Shown: piece after piece, positions 1 to 8,952 of the stretch | Layout: every line of letters starts with the position of its first letter | How positions within the stretch are numbered: the stretch's first letter is position 1 | Assembly: GCA_023421955.1 (NCBI GenBank) | Contig: JAEZSE010000046.1 | Span: 124,001-188,000, forward strand | Length of the DNA: 64,000 nucleotides | DNA from: Bacillota bacterium | GTDB lineage: Bacteria > Bacillota > Clostridia > Christensenellales > UMGS416 | Direction of reading: 5' to 3' | Made by a program: the position numbers and the translations under genes | Notes under the pieces: model-generated | Database searches by the model: none | The model's input: only the letters and a program-made list of their open reading frames with translations | Told to the model about the DNA's origin: nothing

Positions 1-441
1 ACCCATGGAAGCCCGTCGCTGCTGCTGGACACTGTGCGGAAATCCAGGTGCACCGATATGCTCTTGCACCTTGGGGATGGCCAGCGGGACTGCGCGGCAC
101 TGGAGCCCTTCTACAATGGTCAAATTATTCGCGTACGCGGTAACTGCGACTTTGGGCCATATGATGAACTGGAGCACCTAATCCCTCTGGACGGTGCGAT
201 CATTTTCGCAACCCACGGTCATTTTTATGATGCCAAGATCACGCTCAATAAGCTGTGGTTCAAGGGCAAGGAAGCGGGAGCAGACATTGTCTGCTTTGGC
301 CACACCCATGTGCCGTTGTTGGAAAAGCAGGGGGAGATCACCTTGCTGAACCCTGGAAGCCTCCGGCATGTGAAAACCTATGCAATCATTGAGGTATCCA
401 ATGGCAAGAATATGATCACAATGCATCGGCTTGATGAATGA
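1..441 (+). CDS. YfcE/MJ0936-type metallophosphoesterase, 5' end outside window
   Basis: This is the C-terminal part of a calcineurin-like phosphoesterase of the YfcE/MJ0936 family, small metal-dependent phosphodiesterases. The reading frame is open from base 1, where THGSPS is the tail of the conserved SDTHG metal-binding motif, so the true start lies just upstream of the window; the GTG at 34 is an internal codon. Later family motifs are present: HLGD, VRGNCD, THGH and GHTHVP, followed by LLNPGS. The family is usually 150-180 residues, so only about ten residues are missing. The gene precedes the pheS T-box leader. The natural substrate is unknown. I am confident of the family but not of the physiological role. 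Confidence 0.9.
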   Translation, partial: THGSPSLLLDTVRKSRCTDMLLHLGDGQRDCAALEPFYNGQIIRVRGNCDFGPYDELEHLIPLDGAIIFATHGHFYDAKITLNKLWFKGKEAGADIVCFGHTHVPLLEKQGEITLLNPGSLRHVKTYAIIEVSNGKNMITMHRLDE

Positions 442-477
442 GCCGCTCGAATTTCGGATTTGCTGAAAATGAGAGGA

Positions 478-506
478 TTGCTTTTCTTCCCGGCATTTGG
501 TAAACT
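478..506 (+). promoter_or_regulatory. putative sigma-A promoter of the pheS leader
   Basis: TTGCTT at 478-483 and TAAACT at 501-506 are separated by 17 bases, upstream of the T-box leader. Both hexamers are weak matches, so the call rests mainly on spacing and position. Confidence 0.4.
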
Positions 507-514
507 ACTAGAAA

Positions 515-746
515 CGCACTGATCGGGAAGAGTATCCCAATGTCCACGGCATAAGAGAGGCGGCGCCACCGGCTGAGAGCGCTGCCAGCACGGGATCGGG
601 AGAAGTTCGCCCGGGAGCGGCGCGCTGAAGCAGTAGTAGGCGCCGACGGTGGCCCCGTTATGGCCTAAACGAGATGCCTCATTATAGGCAATTTGGGTGG
701 TACCGCGATGCCTTCGCCCCATATAGGGCGAGGGCTTTTTGTTTTT
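515..746 (+). ncRNA. T-box leader (Phe) of pheS-pheT
   Basis: The 322-base gap before pheS holds a tRNA-sensing T-box riboswitch. The conserved T-box sequence with GGGTGGTACCGCG lies at 688-707 and is followed directly by an intrinsic terminator. In Stem I a GAAGAGTA-type bulge near 527 faces a purine-rich 3' strand; ATCCC and GGGAT pair above it and CGGG and CCCG pair below. A TTC triplet at 606-608 sits in this loop as the likely specifier, matching Phe. In this family, uncharged tRNA-Phe binding the specifier and the T-box favours read-through into pheS. The exact Stem I limits are inferred by eye. Confidence 0.9.
710..746 (+). terminator. intrinsic terminator of the pheS T-box
   Basis: A 10-bp stem (710-719 with 726-735, one G-U pair, 6-base loop) is followed by TTTTTGTTTTT. 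It lies 3' of the T-box sequence and 17 bases before pheS, as expected for the regulated terminator. Confidence 0.85.
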
Positions 747-763
747 CTAAGAAAAGGGGTGCG

Positions 764-1795
764 ATGATGCAACAGGAATTGGATCGGATTGCCGCTGAGG
801 CGCGCTCGGCACTGGCAAACTCCGCCACGGCCAGCGATGTGGAGCAATTGAGGGTCAAGGTGCTTGGCAAGAAGGGCGACCTCACACTGATCCTCAGGAC
901 AATGGGCAGTCTCTCAGTAGAAGAGCGGCCCCAAATGGGCAAAATGGTCAACGACCTCAGGATTGCGCTGGAGGAAGAGCTGGACCAAAAACTGGCCTCC
1001 CTGCAGCAGGCTGAGAAGATGGCTCGACTTGCTGCTGAGCGACTGGACGTAACCATTCCAGGCAAGAAGCCGCAGTCCGGCCACCTGCACCCGCTGTCGC
1101 TCGTGCGCCGGGAGCTAGAAGACATCTTCATCGGAATGGGCTTTGAGATTGCCGAGGGGCCGGAAATCGAGTGGGATCATTTCAACTTCACGCTTTTAAA
1201 CCTGCCTCCGAACCACCCATCCCGCGATATGCACGATTCGTTTTATGTGAGCGATAACACGCTGCTGCGCACACATACGTCGCCTGTGCAGGCCCGCACC
1301 ATGCTCACGAAGGGCGTGCCGATCCGCGTGATTTGCCCCGGCCGTGTCTATCGCCTTGATGAGGTGGACGCCACCCACTCGCCGGTCTTTCACCAGGTGG
1401 AAGGACTCGTCGTGGACAAGGGCATCAACATGGGGCACCTGAAGGGCACACTGGATATTTTTGCTCGCGAGTTTTACGGAGCAAAGACACGTACGCGGTT
1501 CCGCCCGTCGTTCTTCCCGTTCACTGAGCCCAGCGCTGAGGTGGACATCTCCTGCTATGTGTGCGATGGCAAGGATGACGGATGCCGCGTGTGCAAGGGC
1601 ACCGGCTGGATTGAGATCCTGGGCTGCGGCATGGTGAACCCCAAAGTGCTCGATATGTGCGGCATTGACTCCAATGTGTATTCGGGCTTCGCATTCGGCA
1701 TGGGCCTGGACCGCATCGCTGTGAGCCGTTATGGCATCTCTGACCTGCGCACGATGTTTGAAAACGACCTGCGCTTCCTGGAACAGATTCGGTGA
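764..1795 (+). CDS. pheS: phenylalanine--tRNA ligase alpha subunit
   Basis: PheS is the catalytic subunit of the alpha2beta2 enzyme that charges tRNA-Phe in the cytoplasm. From ATG 764 (MMQQELDRIA, preceded by AAAAGGGG) the product is 343 residues, the usual family length; ATG 767 is an equally possible start, and the frame extends further upstream into the T-box but has no ribosome site there. An N-terminal coiled coil is followed by the class II synthetase core: motif 2 around GRVYRLDEVDATHSPVFHQ, the CxxC-rich stretch ending GCRVCKGTGWIEILG, and motif 3 FAFGMGLDRIA near the C-terminus. pheT follows after 11 bases, so the two are co-transcribed under the T-box. Confidence 0.97.
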   Translation: MMQQELDRIAAEARSALANSATASDVEQLRVKVLGKKGDLTLILRTMGSLSVEERPQMGKMVNDLRIALEEELDQKLASLQQAEKMARLAAERLDVTIPGKKPQSGHLHPLSLVRRELEDIFIGMGFEIAEGPEIEWDHFNFTLLNLPPNHPSRDMHDSFYVSDNTLLRTHTSPVQARTMLTKGVPIRVICPGRVYRLDEVDATHSPVFHQVEGLVVDKGINMGHLKGTLDIFAREFYGAKTRTRFRPSFFPFTEPSAEVDISCYVCDGKDDGCRVCKGTGWIEILGCGMVNPKVLDMCGIDSNVYSGFAFGMGLDRIAVSRYGISDLRTMFENDLRFLEQIR

Positions 1796-1806
1796 GGTGA
1801 AGCAAA

Positions 1807-4236
1807 ATGAAAACTCCATTGAAATGGTTAAGACAATATGTGGATATCGATGTGCCGGTGGAGGAATTCACCCGCCGTATGATCATGTGCGGCTTTGAGG
1901 TGGAGGATGTGGAGGATCGCGGTGCTGATGTGACCAATGTGGTGGTGGGCCGCATCATTATGCTCGAGAAGCATCCCAATGCCGATAAACTACAGATCTG
2001 CGCCATTGACGTAGGCGGCGAGAAGCCCTTGCAGATCGTCACCGGCGCTACCAATGTGTTTGAAGGCGCGCTTGTGCCTGTGGCCGTGCTCGGAGCAAAG
2101 CTGCCCGGCGGCATTGAGATCAAGCGCAGCAAGCTGCGTGGTATGGAAAGCGAGGGCATGCTCTGCTCCGGCGGGGAACTCAAAATCGACGAAGGTTGGT
2201 ATCCCGGTGCAGAGGTGAACGGTATCTTGATTCTGAAGGACGAGCACCCATTGGGAGCTGATGTAAAAGCTATCGTGGGCATTACCGACCCGGTGATTGA
2301 CTTCAAAATCACCGCCAATCGCGCGGCGGATTGCATGTGTGTGACAGGGCTTGCCCGTGAAGCCGCCGTGGTGCTGGGCAAGAAGATCAGCGGACCCGTC
2401 AACGGCTATTCCGAAGCCGGCGGCAGTATCGCTGATTATGTGAGCGTGGAGGTGAAAGACCTTGACCTCTGCCCCCGCTACATGGCAAAGGCCGTGCGTA
2501 ACGTGCGCATTGAACCCTCTCCGTTGTGGATGCGGCAGGCGCTGGCGGCAGCTGGTGTGCGCCCGATCAACAACATCGTGGATATTACAAATTACGTAAT
2601 GCTGGAAACCGGCCAGCCGATGCATGCCTTTGACCACCGTACGATTCGCGGTAACAAAATCATTGTGCGCCGTGCCGTGAATGGCGAAAAGCTGCTGACG
2701 CTTGACGAAAAAGAACGCACGCTCACCAGTTCCATGCTGGTGATTGCTGATGGCGAAGGCCCGGTAGGCCTGGCCGGCATCATGGGCGGCGAGCACTCCG
2801 GCATTTATAACGATACGACCACCGTGGTGTTTGAGTGCGCCAATTTCGAGTGGAGCCAGATCAGGCTCACCTCCCGGGCGCTGGGCATGCGCACAGAATC
2901 CTCTGCCCGTTATGAAAAGGCACTGCCCCAGATTTTACCGGAAGTGGCGCTGGAGCGGGCGCTCACACTCATACAGGAGTTGAACGCAGGTGAGATCGTT
3001 TCTGGTGTGATTGATTGCCGGGCAACCGTGCCAGAGGCGAGGAAGCTCAAGGTTGAGATCCCGCGGATCACTGGCATCCTGGGCCAGCGGATCGCAACAG
3101 AGCGTATTGTGCAAATACTGGAAACGCTGGGTTTTGGCGTAGCACTGACCGGTGACACGCTGAGCCTTGACGTTCCGCCGTGGCGGCAGGATGTGGATAC
3201 CTGGGCGGATATCGCCGAAGAAGTGCAGCGCATCCATGGCTATGATTCCATCCCCTCAATCGCGCCGCCTGGAGAGGCGCTGCAGGGCCGCCGCACCCGC
3301 CGCCAGGAGCAGGTCTACAAGTTGCGCCACCTGCTTTCCGGAATGGGCCTGAATGAGGCGCTGAGCTATTCCTTCATGGCACCACAGGCCCTTGATCGCC
3401 TTGGATTGCCAGAGGGCGATTGCCTGCGCGACGCTGTGCGGATCATCAACCCCATCGGCGAGGACTACAGCCTGATGCGCACCACGATGGCTCCGGCGAT
3501 GCTCCGGTCCATTGCATCCAACCTCAGCCGCAAGGCCCAATCGGTGCGCCTGTTCGAACTGGGCAGGGTCTACCGGCCCAACCCGGAGGGCAAACCGATG
3601 GAGCAGTGGGGCGCCTATTCGCTTTCCACCCCTGCTATTGAAACTGAGACGTTGTGCATCGGCATTGCCGACGACAGTTACGATTTCTTCAGCCTGAAGG
3701 GCATTGTGGAGGCGCTGCTGGCCCGCTTCGGCATTTTGGGGGTGGAGTTCAGAGCCGGTGCGCCGGCCTATTACCACCCCGGCCGCAGCGCCGAAGCCTG
3801 GCTGGATGGCCGCAAATTTGCCGCATTGGGTCAGATTCATCCCGATGCTGCAGGGGCTTTCGAGACCGGGCATACCGTGCTGCTGGCCGAAGTGGATGTG
3901 GATGGGCTGCTCACACTGGGCAGTGCTGATGAGGCGATCAAGCCGCTGCCCAAGTTCCCGTCTGTGGCTCGCGACCTGGCTGTATCGGTGGATAAGCTCT
4001 GCTTGGTGGGTTCCATGCTGGAGACCATCCGCAAGGCCGCAAAGCCGCTACTGGAGCAGGTGGAGCTGTTTGATATTTATGAGGGTAAACAGGCCGGCGA
4101 GGGCAAAAAGAGCGTGGCATTCACCATGGTGATGCGCGCATCTGACCGCACACTTGTGGACGAAGAGGTAAACGCTTGCTTCGATACCGTCGTGAAGGCG
4201 CTATCTAGTACATTTGGTGCGGAAATCCGCAAATAG
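1807..4236 (+). CDS. pheT: phenylalanine--tRNA ligase beta subunit
   Basis: PheT (809 residues, normal length) is the tRNA-binding and editing partner of PheS. An EMAP-type tRNA-binding domain lies near residues 40-150 (KHPNADKLQICAIDVGG, VTGATNV), followed by B3/B4 editing domains, a B5 domain, a degenerate synthetase-like core (ALSYSFMAP, RLFELGRVY) and a C-terminal ferredoxin-fold anticodon-binding domain (PLPKFPSVARDLAVSVD ... FDIYEGKQ). The Shine-Dalgarno GAGGTGAAG overlaps the pheS stop region, consistent with coupled translation. It is controlled by the Phe T-box upstream of pheS. Confidence 0.97.
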   Translation: MKTPLKWLRQYVDIDVPVEEFTRRMIMCGFEVEDVEDRGADVTNVVVGRIIMLEKHPNADKLQICAIDVGGEKPLQIVTGATNVFEGALVPVAVLGAKLPGGIEIKRSKLRGMESEGMLCSGGELKIDEGWYPGAEVNGILILKDEHPLGADVKAIVGITDPVIDFKITANRAADCMCVTGLAREAAVVLGKKISGPVNGYSEAGGSIADYVSVEVKDLDLCPRYMAKAVRNVRIEPSPLWMRQALAAAGVRPINNIVDITNYVMLETGQPMHAFDHRTIRGNKIIVRRAVNGEKLLTLDEKERTLTSSMLVIADGEGPVGLAGIMGGEHSGIYNDTTTVVFECANFEWSQIRLTSRALGMRTESSARYEKALPQILPEVALERALTLIQELNAGEIVSGVIDCRATVPEARKLKVEIPRITGILGQRIATERIVQILETLGFGVALTGDTLSLDVPPWRQDVDTWADIAEEVQRIHGYDSIPSIAPPGEALQGRRTRRQEQVYKLRHLLSGMGLNEALSYSFMAPQALDRLGLPEGDCLRDAVRIINPIGEDYSLMRTTMAPAMLRSIASNLSRKAQSVRLFELGRVYRPNPEGKPMEQWGAYSLSTPAIETETLCIGIADDSYDFFSLKGIVEALLARFGILGVEFRAGAPAYYHPGRSAEAWLDGRKFAALGQIHPDAAGAFETGHTVLLAEVDVDGLLTLGSADEAIKPLPKFPSVARDLAVSVDKLCLVGSMLETIRKAAKPLLEQVELFDIYEGKQAGEGKKSVAFTMVMRASDRTLVDEEVNACFDTVVKALSSTFGAEIRK

Positions 4237-4271
4237 AGGCACTATATGTTGGAAAAAGTGGAGATTCCTAC

Positions 4272-4300
4272 TTGTGCCCCGCTGTGCGATCGGGTAAAAT
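4272..4300 (+). promoter_or_regulatory. putative promoter of zapA
   Basis: TTGTGC (4272-4277) and TAAAAT (4295-4300) are spaced by 17 bases, about 20 bases before the zapA start region. The -35 is weak. Confidence 0.4.
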
Positions 4301-4318
4301 AAAGTTATCGCAGGTGGG

Positions 4319-4654
4319 GTGGTGTGCGCGTTGGCGGAGAGAAGAAAGACCGTTGTTCGGATCGCCGGGAAGGAATACACGCTGCTGGCCGACCTCCCGG
4401 AGGAGTATATCCACAAGGTGGCCATCTACGTGGACAAAAAGATGAACGAGGTCTCACGCCAGCGTGGCGATCTGAGCACGGCAATGCTGGCTGTGCTCGC
4501 GGCCGTAAACATGGCCGATGAAGTGATGGAGCTGCGTGGCGAGAAAGAGACCTATCAGAAGATGGACCGGGCAAGAGTCCCTCTGCCGCCGCAACAACAG
4601 CCCCAGCCGAACCGCAGCAACGTGGCTTCCTTCAAGGAAGCCAAAAAGGGCTGA
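4319..4654 (+). CDS. zapA: cell division protein ZapA
   Basis: ZapA is a small FtsZ-ring-associated protein that bundles FtsZ protofilaments. The N-terminal domain is clear (VVRIAGKEYTLLADLPEEYIHKVAIYVDKKM begins near residue 11; only its key segments VRIAGKEY and PEEYIHKVA are cited as motifs), followed by a helix likely to dimerise and a Gln/Pro-rich tail. Start choice is open: GTG 4319, GTG 4322 and TTG 4331 are in frame; the G-rich AGGTGGGGTGG stretch at 4312-4321 would fit TTG 4331, giving a typical MAERRK start. In Firmicutes zapA is commonly found between pheT and mutS2, as here. A strong terminator follows. Confidence 0.9.
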   Translation: MVCALAERRKTVVRIAGKEYTLLADLPEEYIHKVAIYVDKKMNEVSRQRGDLSTAMLAVLAAVNMADEVMELRGEKETYQKMDRARVPLPPQQQPQPNRSNVASFKEAKKG

Positions 4655-4677
4655 CGATTCAACCGTCATGATGACCA

Positions 4678-4702
4678 GGGCAGCGGCAACGCTGCCCTTT
4701 TT
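4678..4702 (+). terminator. intrinsic terminator after zapA
   Basis: GGGCAGCG (4678-4685), loop GCAA, and CGCTGCCC (4690-4697) form an 8-bp GC-rich stem with a tetraloop, followed by TTTTT. Confidence 0.9.
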
Positions 4703-4750
4703 GTCTGAATGGCGGTGAAGGAGCATCTTTCCATTTACGGAGATGTTGGT

Positions 4751-5311
4751 ATGTACGATGAAATCCTTGGTTTCTTCACAAAGAGAAGAAGCATCCGATC
4801 CTATCAGGATAAGCCTGTGGAAGAGGAGAAGATTAAGATTCTTCTTCAGGCCGCTATGGCGGCTCCTTCTGCATGCAACACACAGCCATGGGAAATCATT
4901 GTGACGCAGGACCAATCAGTCCTGGAAGAGATCCGGGAAGCCTTACCAATGGCGCGTTATATCGCACCATGCGCCATCACTGTCTGCGCCAATACTGATC
5001 TTTGCCGCAACACAAAGCAAATGTGGGTGCAGGATTGCAGCGCAGCGCTGCAGAACATACTTCTGGCTGCCACTGCGCTTGGATTGGGTTCACTGTGGAT
5101 TGGCGTCTATGGGGTTGAGCCATTTGTACGCAAGGTATCAAAGGTTATGAACTTGCCAGAGCATGTTGTACCATTGGGCCTTGTATATATTGGGTATGCC
5201 AATGAAACCAAAGAACCCAGAACACAATACAATGAGAAGAGGGTTTATCGGGAAAAGTATGACTTAACCAGGAAACACAAATCCCGACCCAAGAACCTAA
5301 AGCAAAGATGA
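4751..5311 (+). CDS. nitroreductase family protein (FMN-dependent)
   Basis: The product is 186 residues in the FMN-dependent nitroreductase fold, cytoplasmic NAD(P)H oxidoreductases of broad substrate range. Typical features are RRSIRSYQDKPV at the N-terminus (FMN phosphate contacts), AAPSACNTQPWE, and a C-terminal LGLVYIGYANE segment. The start at ATG 4751 is chosen because GGAG at 4739-4742 lies 8 bases upstream; ATG 4709 is in frame but overlaps the end of the zapA terminator region and has no ribosome site. The substrate cannot be deduced. It stands alone between zapA and mutS2. Confidence 0.88.
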   Translation: MYDEILGFFTKRRSIRSYQDKPVEEEKIKILLQAAMAAPSACNTQPWEIIVTQDQSVLEEIREALPMARYIAPCAITVCANTDLCRNTKQMWVQDCSAALQNILLAATALGLGSLWIGVYGVEPFVRKVSKVMNLPEHVVPLGLVYIGYANETKEPRTQYNEKRVYREKYDLTRKHKSRPKNLKQR

Positions 5312-5413
5312 TTCTGACATTATCCTGGAATTAAGCTGCGGCAATGCGCCATGGAAGCCCGGATGATGTCATCTGGATGCATGTGCCTAAAATCATTACT
5401 GAGGGTTATGCAG

Positions 5414-7768
5414 ATGAATGACAAAACAATCAGAACACTTGAGTTTGATAAAGTCCGCACGATGCTGGCCAATGAGTGCTTATCGGAGATGAGCCGGGAG
5501 CTTGCGGAGAACCTGTTTCCTACAGCCAATCCGCTGGAAGTGGCTGCGAGCCAGAACGAGACTTGGGAAGCCGTGGACTACATGGACAAGACCGGCTCTG
5601 CGCCGCTGCATGGTTTCAACGACGTGCGTGACAGCCTTCACAAAGCTCGAATTGGCCTGATCCTTGGACCTGGTGAGCTGCTGCAGGTTGCTGGCACACT
5701 TCGTGTGTCGCGCAATGTGAAAGCTGTGTTTCACAAAGAGAAATCACCGGCAGGCCCATATCTTTTGGAACTGGCGGGTGCTTTGATCACACTGCGCGAT
5801 TTGGAGGAGACGATCGAGCGCTCCATCGAAAATGAGGAGCGTGTGGCTGATGCTGCGTCCACAGAATTGGCTTCCATCCGCCGAAAGATCGGGCTGTGTC
5901 ATGTCCGTATCCGGCAGAAGTTGGATGGTATCCTCCGCTCCCCCAAATACAAGGACGCGTTGATGGACTCCATTGTGACACAGCGGGGGGGGCGCTATGT
6001 GGTGCCGGTGCGACAGGAGCAGAAGGGCAAGGTGCCGGGCCTGGTGCATGACCAATCCGGTAGCGGAGCTACGCTTTTCATCGAGCCGTTGGAGGTCGTG
6101 GAGATCAATAATGAGCTAAGGGAGTTGGAGCTTCATGAAATCGAGGAGGTGCAGCGTGTGCTGATGGCGCTCAGCGAATCGCTGCGCCCCCATGGTGAAA
6201 AGATTGGTTATGCATTAGAATCGCTGGCCCGGATGGATTTCGCCTTTGCCAAGGCCAGGCTGGCCGGCCTCATGTCCGGGCGCCGCCCGGAGATCAACGA
6301 CCAGGGCCATGTGCGCATTGTGCGTGGCCGTCACCCCTTGATTCCGGCGGATGCTGTGGTGCCGGTCAGCCTGGAGCTTGGGCGGCATTTCACATCGCTC
6401 TTAATCACCGGTCCCAACACCGGCGGCAAGACTGTTACTCTTAAAACCACTGGCCTGTTTGCGTTGATGACGCAAGCCGGGCTATACTTGCCGGCAGACG
6501 ATGGCTGCACGATGCCGGTTTTTGACGGAGTGTTCGCCGACATTGGTGACGAGCAGAGTATTGAGCAAAGCCTGTCCACATTCTCCTCACACATGCGCAA
6601 CATCGTGTCCATCCTGGAACAAGCCGACGGGGGCTCGCTGGTGTTGCTCGATGAGCTGGGCGCCGGCACCGACCCCAACGAGGGCTCAGCGCTGGCCATC
6701 TCCATTTTGGAGCGCCTGAAAGCGCGGCACTGCCGCACGATGGCCACCACGCACTACAGCGAACTAAAAGCTTATGCAATCGCAACCGCCGGTGTAGAAA
6801 ACGCTTCGATGGAGTTCGACGTGGAGACGCTGCGACCCACCTACAGGCTCATGATGGGCATCCCCGGCAAATCCAATGCCTTTGAGATTTCCCGGAGACT
6901 GGGCTTGCCGGAGGTGATCATTGACAGCGCACGGGAGCGGCTGAGCAAAGAGATCATCCGGTTCGAGGATGTGATCCAGACTGCCGAAAAACACAAGGAG
7001 GCAGCCCTGCGGGAGCGGGAGGAGGCCGAGACGCTGCGCCGTGAAATCGCAGATTTGCACAAAATCGCTGACCGTGAACGGGAGCGGCTGGAAAAACAGA
7101 GAGATAAAATCCTGTCTGATGCCAGGGACGAAGCACGCAGGGTGGTGGAAAAGGTACGGGTTGAAGCGGAAACAGCGATCAAGGAAGTCCGGCAGCTGAA
7201 ACTCAACCGCTCCGGCAACACCGAGCGGGAGATCCAGCAGGCCCGCGACAAGCTGCGCGAAGCGGCTGAGACTGTGGCGGAAAGCACCCAGGCTGAGCGC
7301 CTCACGCCTCCGCCAAAGGATCTTAAGCCCGGTGAGCTGGTCATCCTGCTCGACTCCCAGCAACCGGCCAGCGTGCTCACCGCACCCGATGGCAAGGGCG
7401 ACCTCACAGTGCAGGCTGGCATCATGAAGCTCTCCACCAATGTGAAGAAGCTTCGGCGGGCAGACGCCACTGAGCGAAAGGCTGAACGGCGGGAGGAACG
7501 GGCCTCAAAGTTGCGCCTCGGCAATGTGGCTCGCGAGCTGGATATCCGCGGCCAAAATGGTGAGGACGGCATCATGGAGATGGATAGCTACCTTGATGAG
7601 GCCGTGATGGCTGGCCTCAAGGAAGTCAATGTGATTCATGGCAAAGGCACCGGCAAGCTAAGGGCTGCCATTCATGACCACCTGCGCCACCACCCCCATG
7701 TGAAGAGTTTCCGGTTGGGGCGGTTTGGGGAAGGGGAGGACGGCGTGACGATCATCACGCTAGAGTAA
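5414..7768 (+). CDS. mutS2: endonuclease MutS2
   Basis: MutS2 is a MutS homologue without the mismatch-recognition domain; in Firmicutes it acts on branched DNA and collided ribosomes rather than in mismatch repair. From ATG 5414 (GAGGG 8 bases upstream) it has 784 residues, the normal size. It shows a MutS clamp region, Walker A GPNTGGKT near residue 334, Walker B LVLLDELGAGTDP near 409, a long charged coiled coil about 500-620, and a C-terminal Smr nuclease domain with LDIRGQ near 709 and HGKGTGKLR near 742. The catalytic Smr motifs are intact. Confidence 0.95.
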   Translation: MNDKTIRTLEFDKVRTMLANECLSEMSRELAENLFPTANPLEVAASQNETWEAVDYMDKTGSAPLHGFNDVRDSLHKARIGLILGPGELLQVAGTLRVSRNVKAVFHKEKSPAGPYLLELAGALITLRDLEETIERSIENEERVADAASTELASIRRKIGLCHVRIRQKLDGILRSPKYKDALMDSIVTQRGGRYVVPVRQEQKGKVPGLVHDQSGSGATLFIEPLEVVEINNELRELELHEIEEVQRVLMALSESLRPHGEKIGYALESLARMDFAFAKARLAGLMSGRRPEINDQGHVRIVRGRHPLIPADAVVPVSLELGRHFTSLLITGPNTGGKTVTLKTTGLFALMTQAGLYLPADDGCTMPVFDGVFADIGDEQSIEQSLSTFSSHMRNIVSILEQADGGSLVLLDELGAGTDPNEGSALAISILERLKARHCRTMATTHYSELKAYAIATAGVENASMEFDVETLRPTYRLMMGIPGKSNAFEISRRLGLPEVIIDSARERLSKEIIRFEDVIQTAEKHKEAALREREEAETLRREIADLHKIADRERERLEKQRDKILSDARDEARRVVEKVRVEAETAIKEVRQLKLNRSGNTEREIQQARDKLREAAETVAESTQAERLTPPPKDLKPGELVILLDSQQPASVLTAPDGKGDLTVQAGIMKLSTNVKKLRRADATERKAERREERASKLRLGNVARELDIRGQNGEDGIMEMDSYLDEAVMAGLKEVNVIHGKGTGKLRAAIHDHLRHHPHVKSFRLGRFGEGEDGVTIITLE

Positions 7769-7776
7769 CCACACAA

Positions 7777-7801
7777 ACCCGGAAGGCACAGCCTTCCGGG
7801 T
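7777..7801 (+). terminator. hairpin between mutS2 and convergent gene
   Basis: A perfect 11-bp inverted repeat (7777-7787 and 7791-7801, loop ACA) lies 8 bases after the mutS2 stop. There is no good U-run on either strand, so it may be a weak bidirectional terminator or an mRNA 3'-end stabiliser. Confidence 0.6.
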
Positions 7802-7867
7802 CTCGTTCATGGTGTTGTGGTAGGTTTTTCTGTCAAGACTTGTTTGGCTAGCGATTGGACATGTAAA

Positions 7868-8698
7868 TTAGTCTCCTGGGTACACCAATGGTGGCGGCTT
7901 GATACCCGGCTTTTTGTTGGCAGCCCGCTTCACTTGGTATTGGTGTGAGGGATCGATCATGTTGTGGATGTTGTTGCGGCTGTTTAGAAAGTGGATGCAC
8001 ACCTGCTGGAGAGTGCCGTCGGCTTTGTTCATGCCGTTGCCTTTTACACCAGTGGAACCATGAGGTTCAGCATAAAGCGAGGCAGCATAGGCTTGCCCGC
8101 CGATGAGCACAACGAGAGCGCGGCGATAGGCGTTCAAATCACCGCCATAGGTTTTCTTCATCTTTTCAAAGTCAGACTTCGTGGCAGGCGCCACATCGGC
8201 GTGGGGTACTGAATAGGAACGGTTGCAGCGAATCATATAGTAGGTGATGCCGCTATCCAGGTCAATCACCTTGCAGCGCATACCGATTTTCCAAAGCTTG
8301 TTGATTTTCGACCAGTCTACCATAGCGCCGTAAGTTTTCTTTTTTGTAGTTGTCGTAGTTTTGGGTGGTTGGAAGGGCTTTACATCCTTGCGCTTGGCCT
8401 GGTTGCTATACATCAGCGCAAGTGTCCTTTCACCGGCTACACCATCGGCGGTCAGGTTGTTCTCTTTTTGGAAGTCCATCAGGGCTTGACTGGTAAAGTC
8501 GCCAAAGAAGCCTGTTACTTTGTAATTATAAAATCCCAAATCCCTAAGGCGAAGTTGCAGGAGGATCACATTATCATTATTTTCGCCTTTCTTGATCAGG
8601 ATACCGTCTGTTGTTGGGTCAGCCAATGCCGTAGAACCACAGGCCATATCTAACATTGCGGCGATTAGAACAAAAACTGTGATCTTCCGAAGAAACAT
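7868..8698 (-). CDS. exported peptidoglycan-binding domain protein
   Basis: This is a secreted 276-residue protein. Residues 1-27 form a signal peptide ending in TALA-D. Residues about 34-95 are a PG_binding_1 domain (LLQLRLRDLGFYNYKVTGFF, ALMDFQKENNLTADG, TLALMYS), which binds cell-wall peptidoglycan. A Thr/Lys-rich linker near 105-120 leads to a C-terminal domain with VPHADVAP, YRRALVVLIGGQAYAASLY, GNGMNKADG and CIHFLNSRNNI ... HQYQVKRAA. From memory, a CIHF..S...HQ pattern recurs in exported clostridial proteins, but its activity is not known to me. Conserved His and Cys suggest a metal or catalytic site; that is inference. It reads towards mutS2. Confidence 0.8.
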   Translation of the reverse strand: MFLRKITVFVLIAAMLDMACGSTALADPTTDGILIKKGENNDNVILLQLRLRDLGFYNYKVTGFFGDFTSQALMDFQKENNLTADGVAGERTLALMYSNQAKRKDVKPFQPPKTTTTTKKKTYGAMVDWSKINKLWKIGMRCKVIDLDSGITYYMIRCNRSYSVPHADVAPATKSDFEKMKKTYGGDLNAYRRALVVLIGGQAYAASLYAEPHGSTGVKGNGMNKADGTLQQVCIHFLNSRNNIHNMIDPSHQYQVKRAANKKPGIKPPPLVYPGD

Positions 8699-8887
8699 AA
8701 ATCAGCCTTTCATAATGATATGGTACGCATCATATAGCATCGAGACTGTGAATGGACAGCAAACAAGAATTATTCAAAAAGTTTTTACTTTCTCTTCAAA
8801 CTCACGGTATCATGCCATTATCCATCCAAAAACAATCATTGTGCACTGATTTTCAAGCCCATATGTTTTGATACTAGGTAGGACACA

Positions 8888-8915
8888 TTGTCAATTGTCA
8901 TGGTATTGATATAAA
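8888..8915 (+). promoter_or_regulatory. putative promoter of the MFS gene
   Basis: TTGTCA (8888-8893) and TATAAA (8910-8915) are 16 bases apart, 38 bases before the start codon at 8953. The 254-base gap between this gene and the divergent 8698 gene shows no other clear structure. Confidence 0.5.
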
Positions 8916-8952
8916 ATATCCGTTGTCTGTCATACAGACTCGGAGGACTTCA

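Noticed and set aside
1521..2402. Long antisense open frame opposite pheS/pheT
   Set aside because: It lies opposite two certain genes, has low-complexity Ser/Arg composition, no ribosome site and no recognisable motif. Similar antisense frames occur over many genes here.
5312..5413. Promoter or regulatory RNA between the nitroreductase gene and mutS2
   Set aside because: No hexamer pair with acceptable spacing and no clear hairpin were found.
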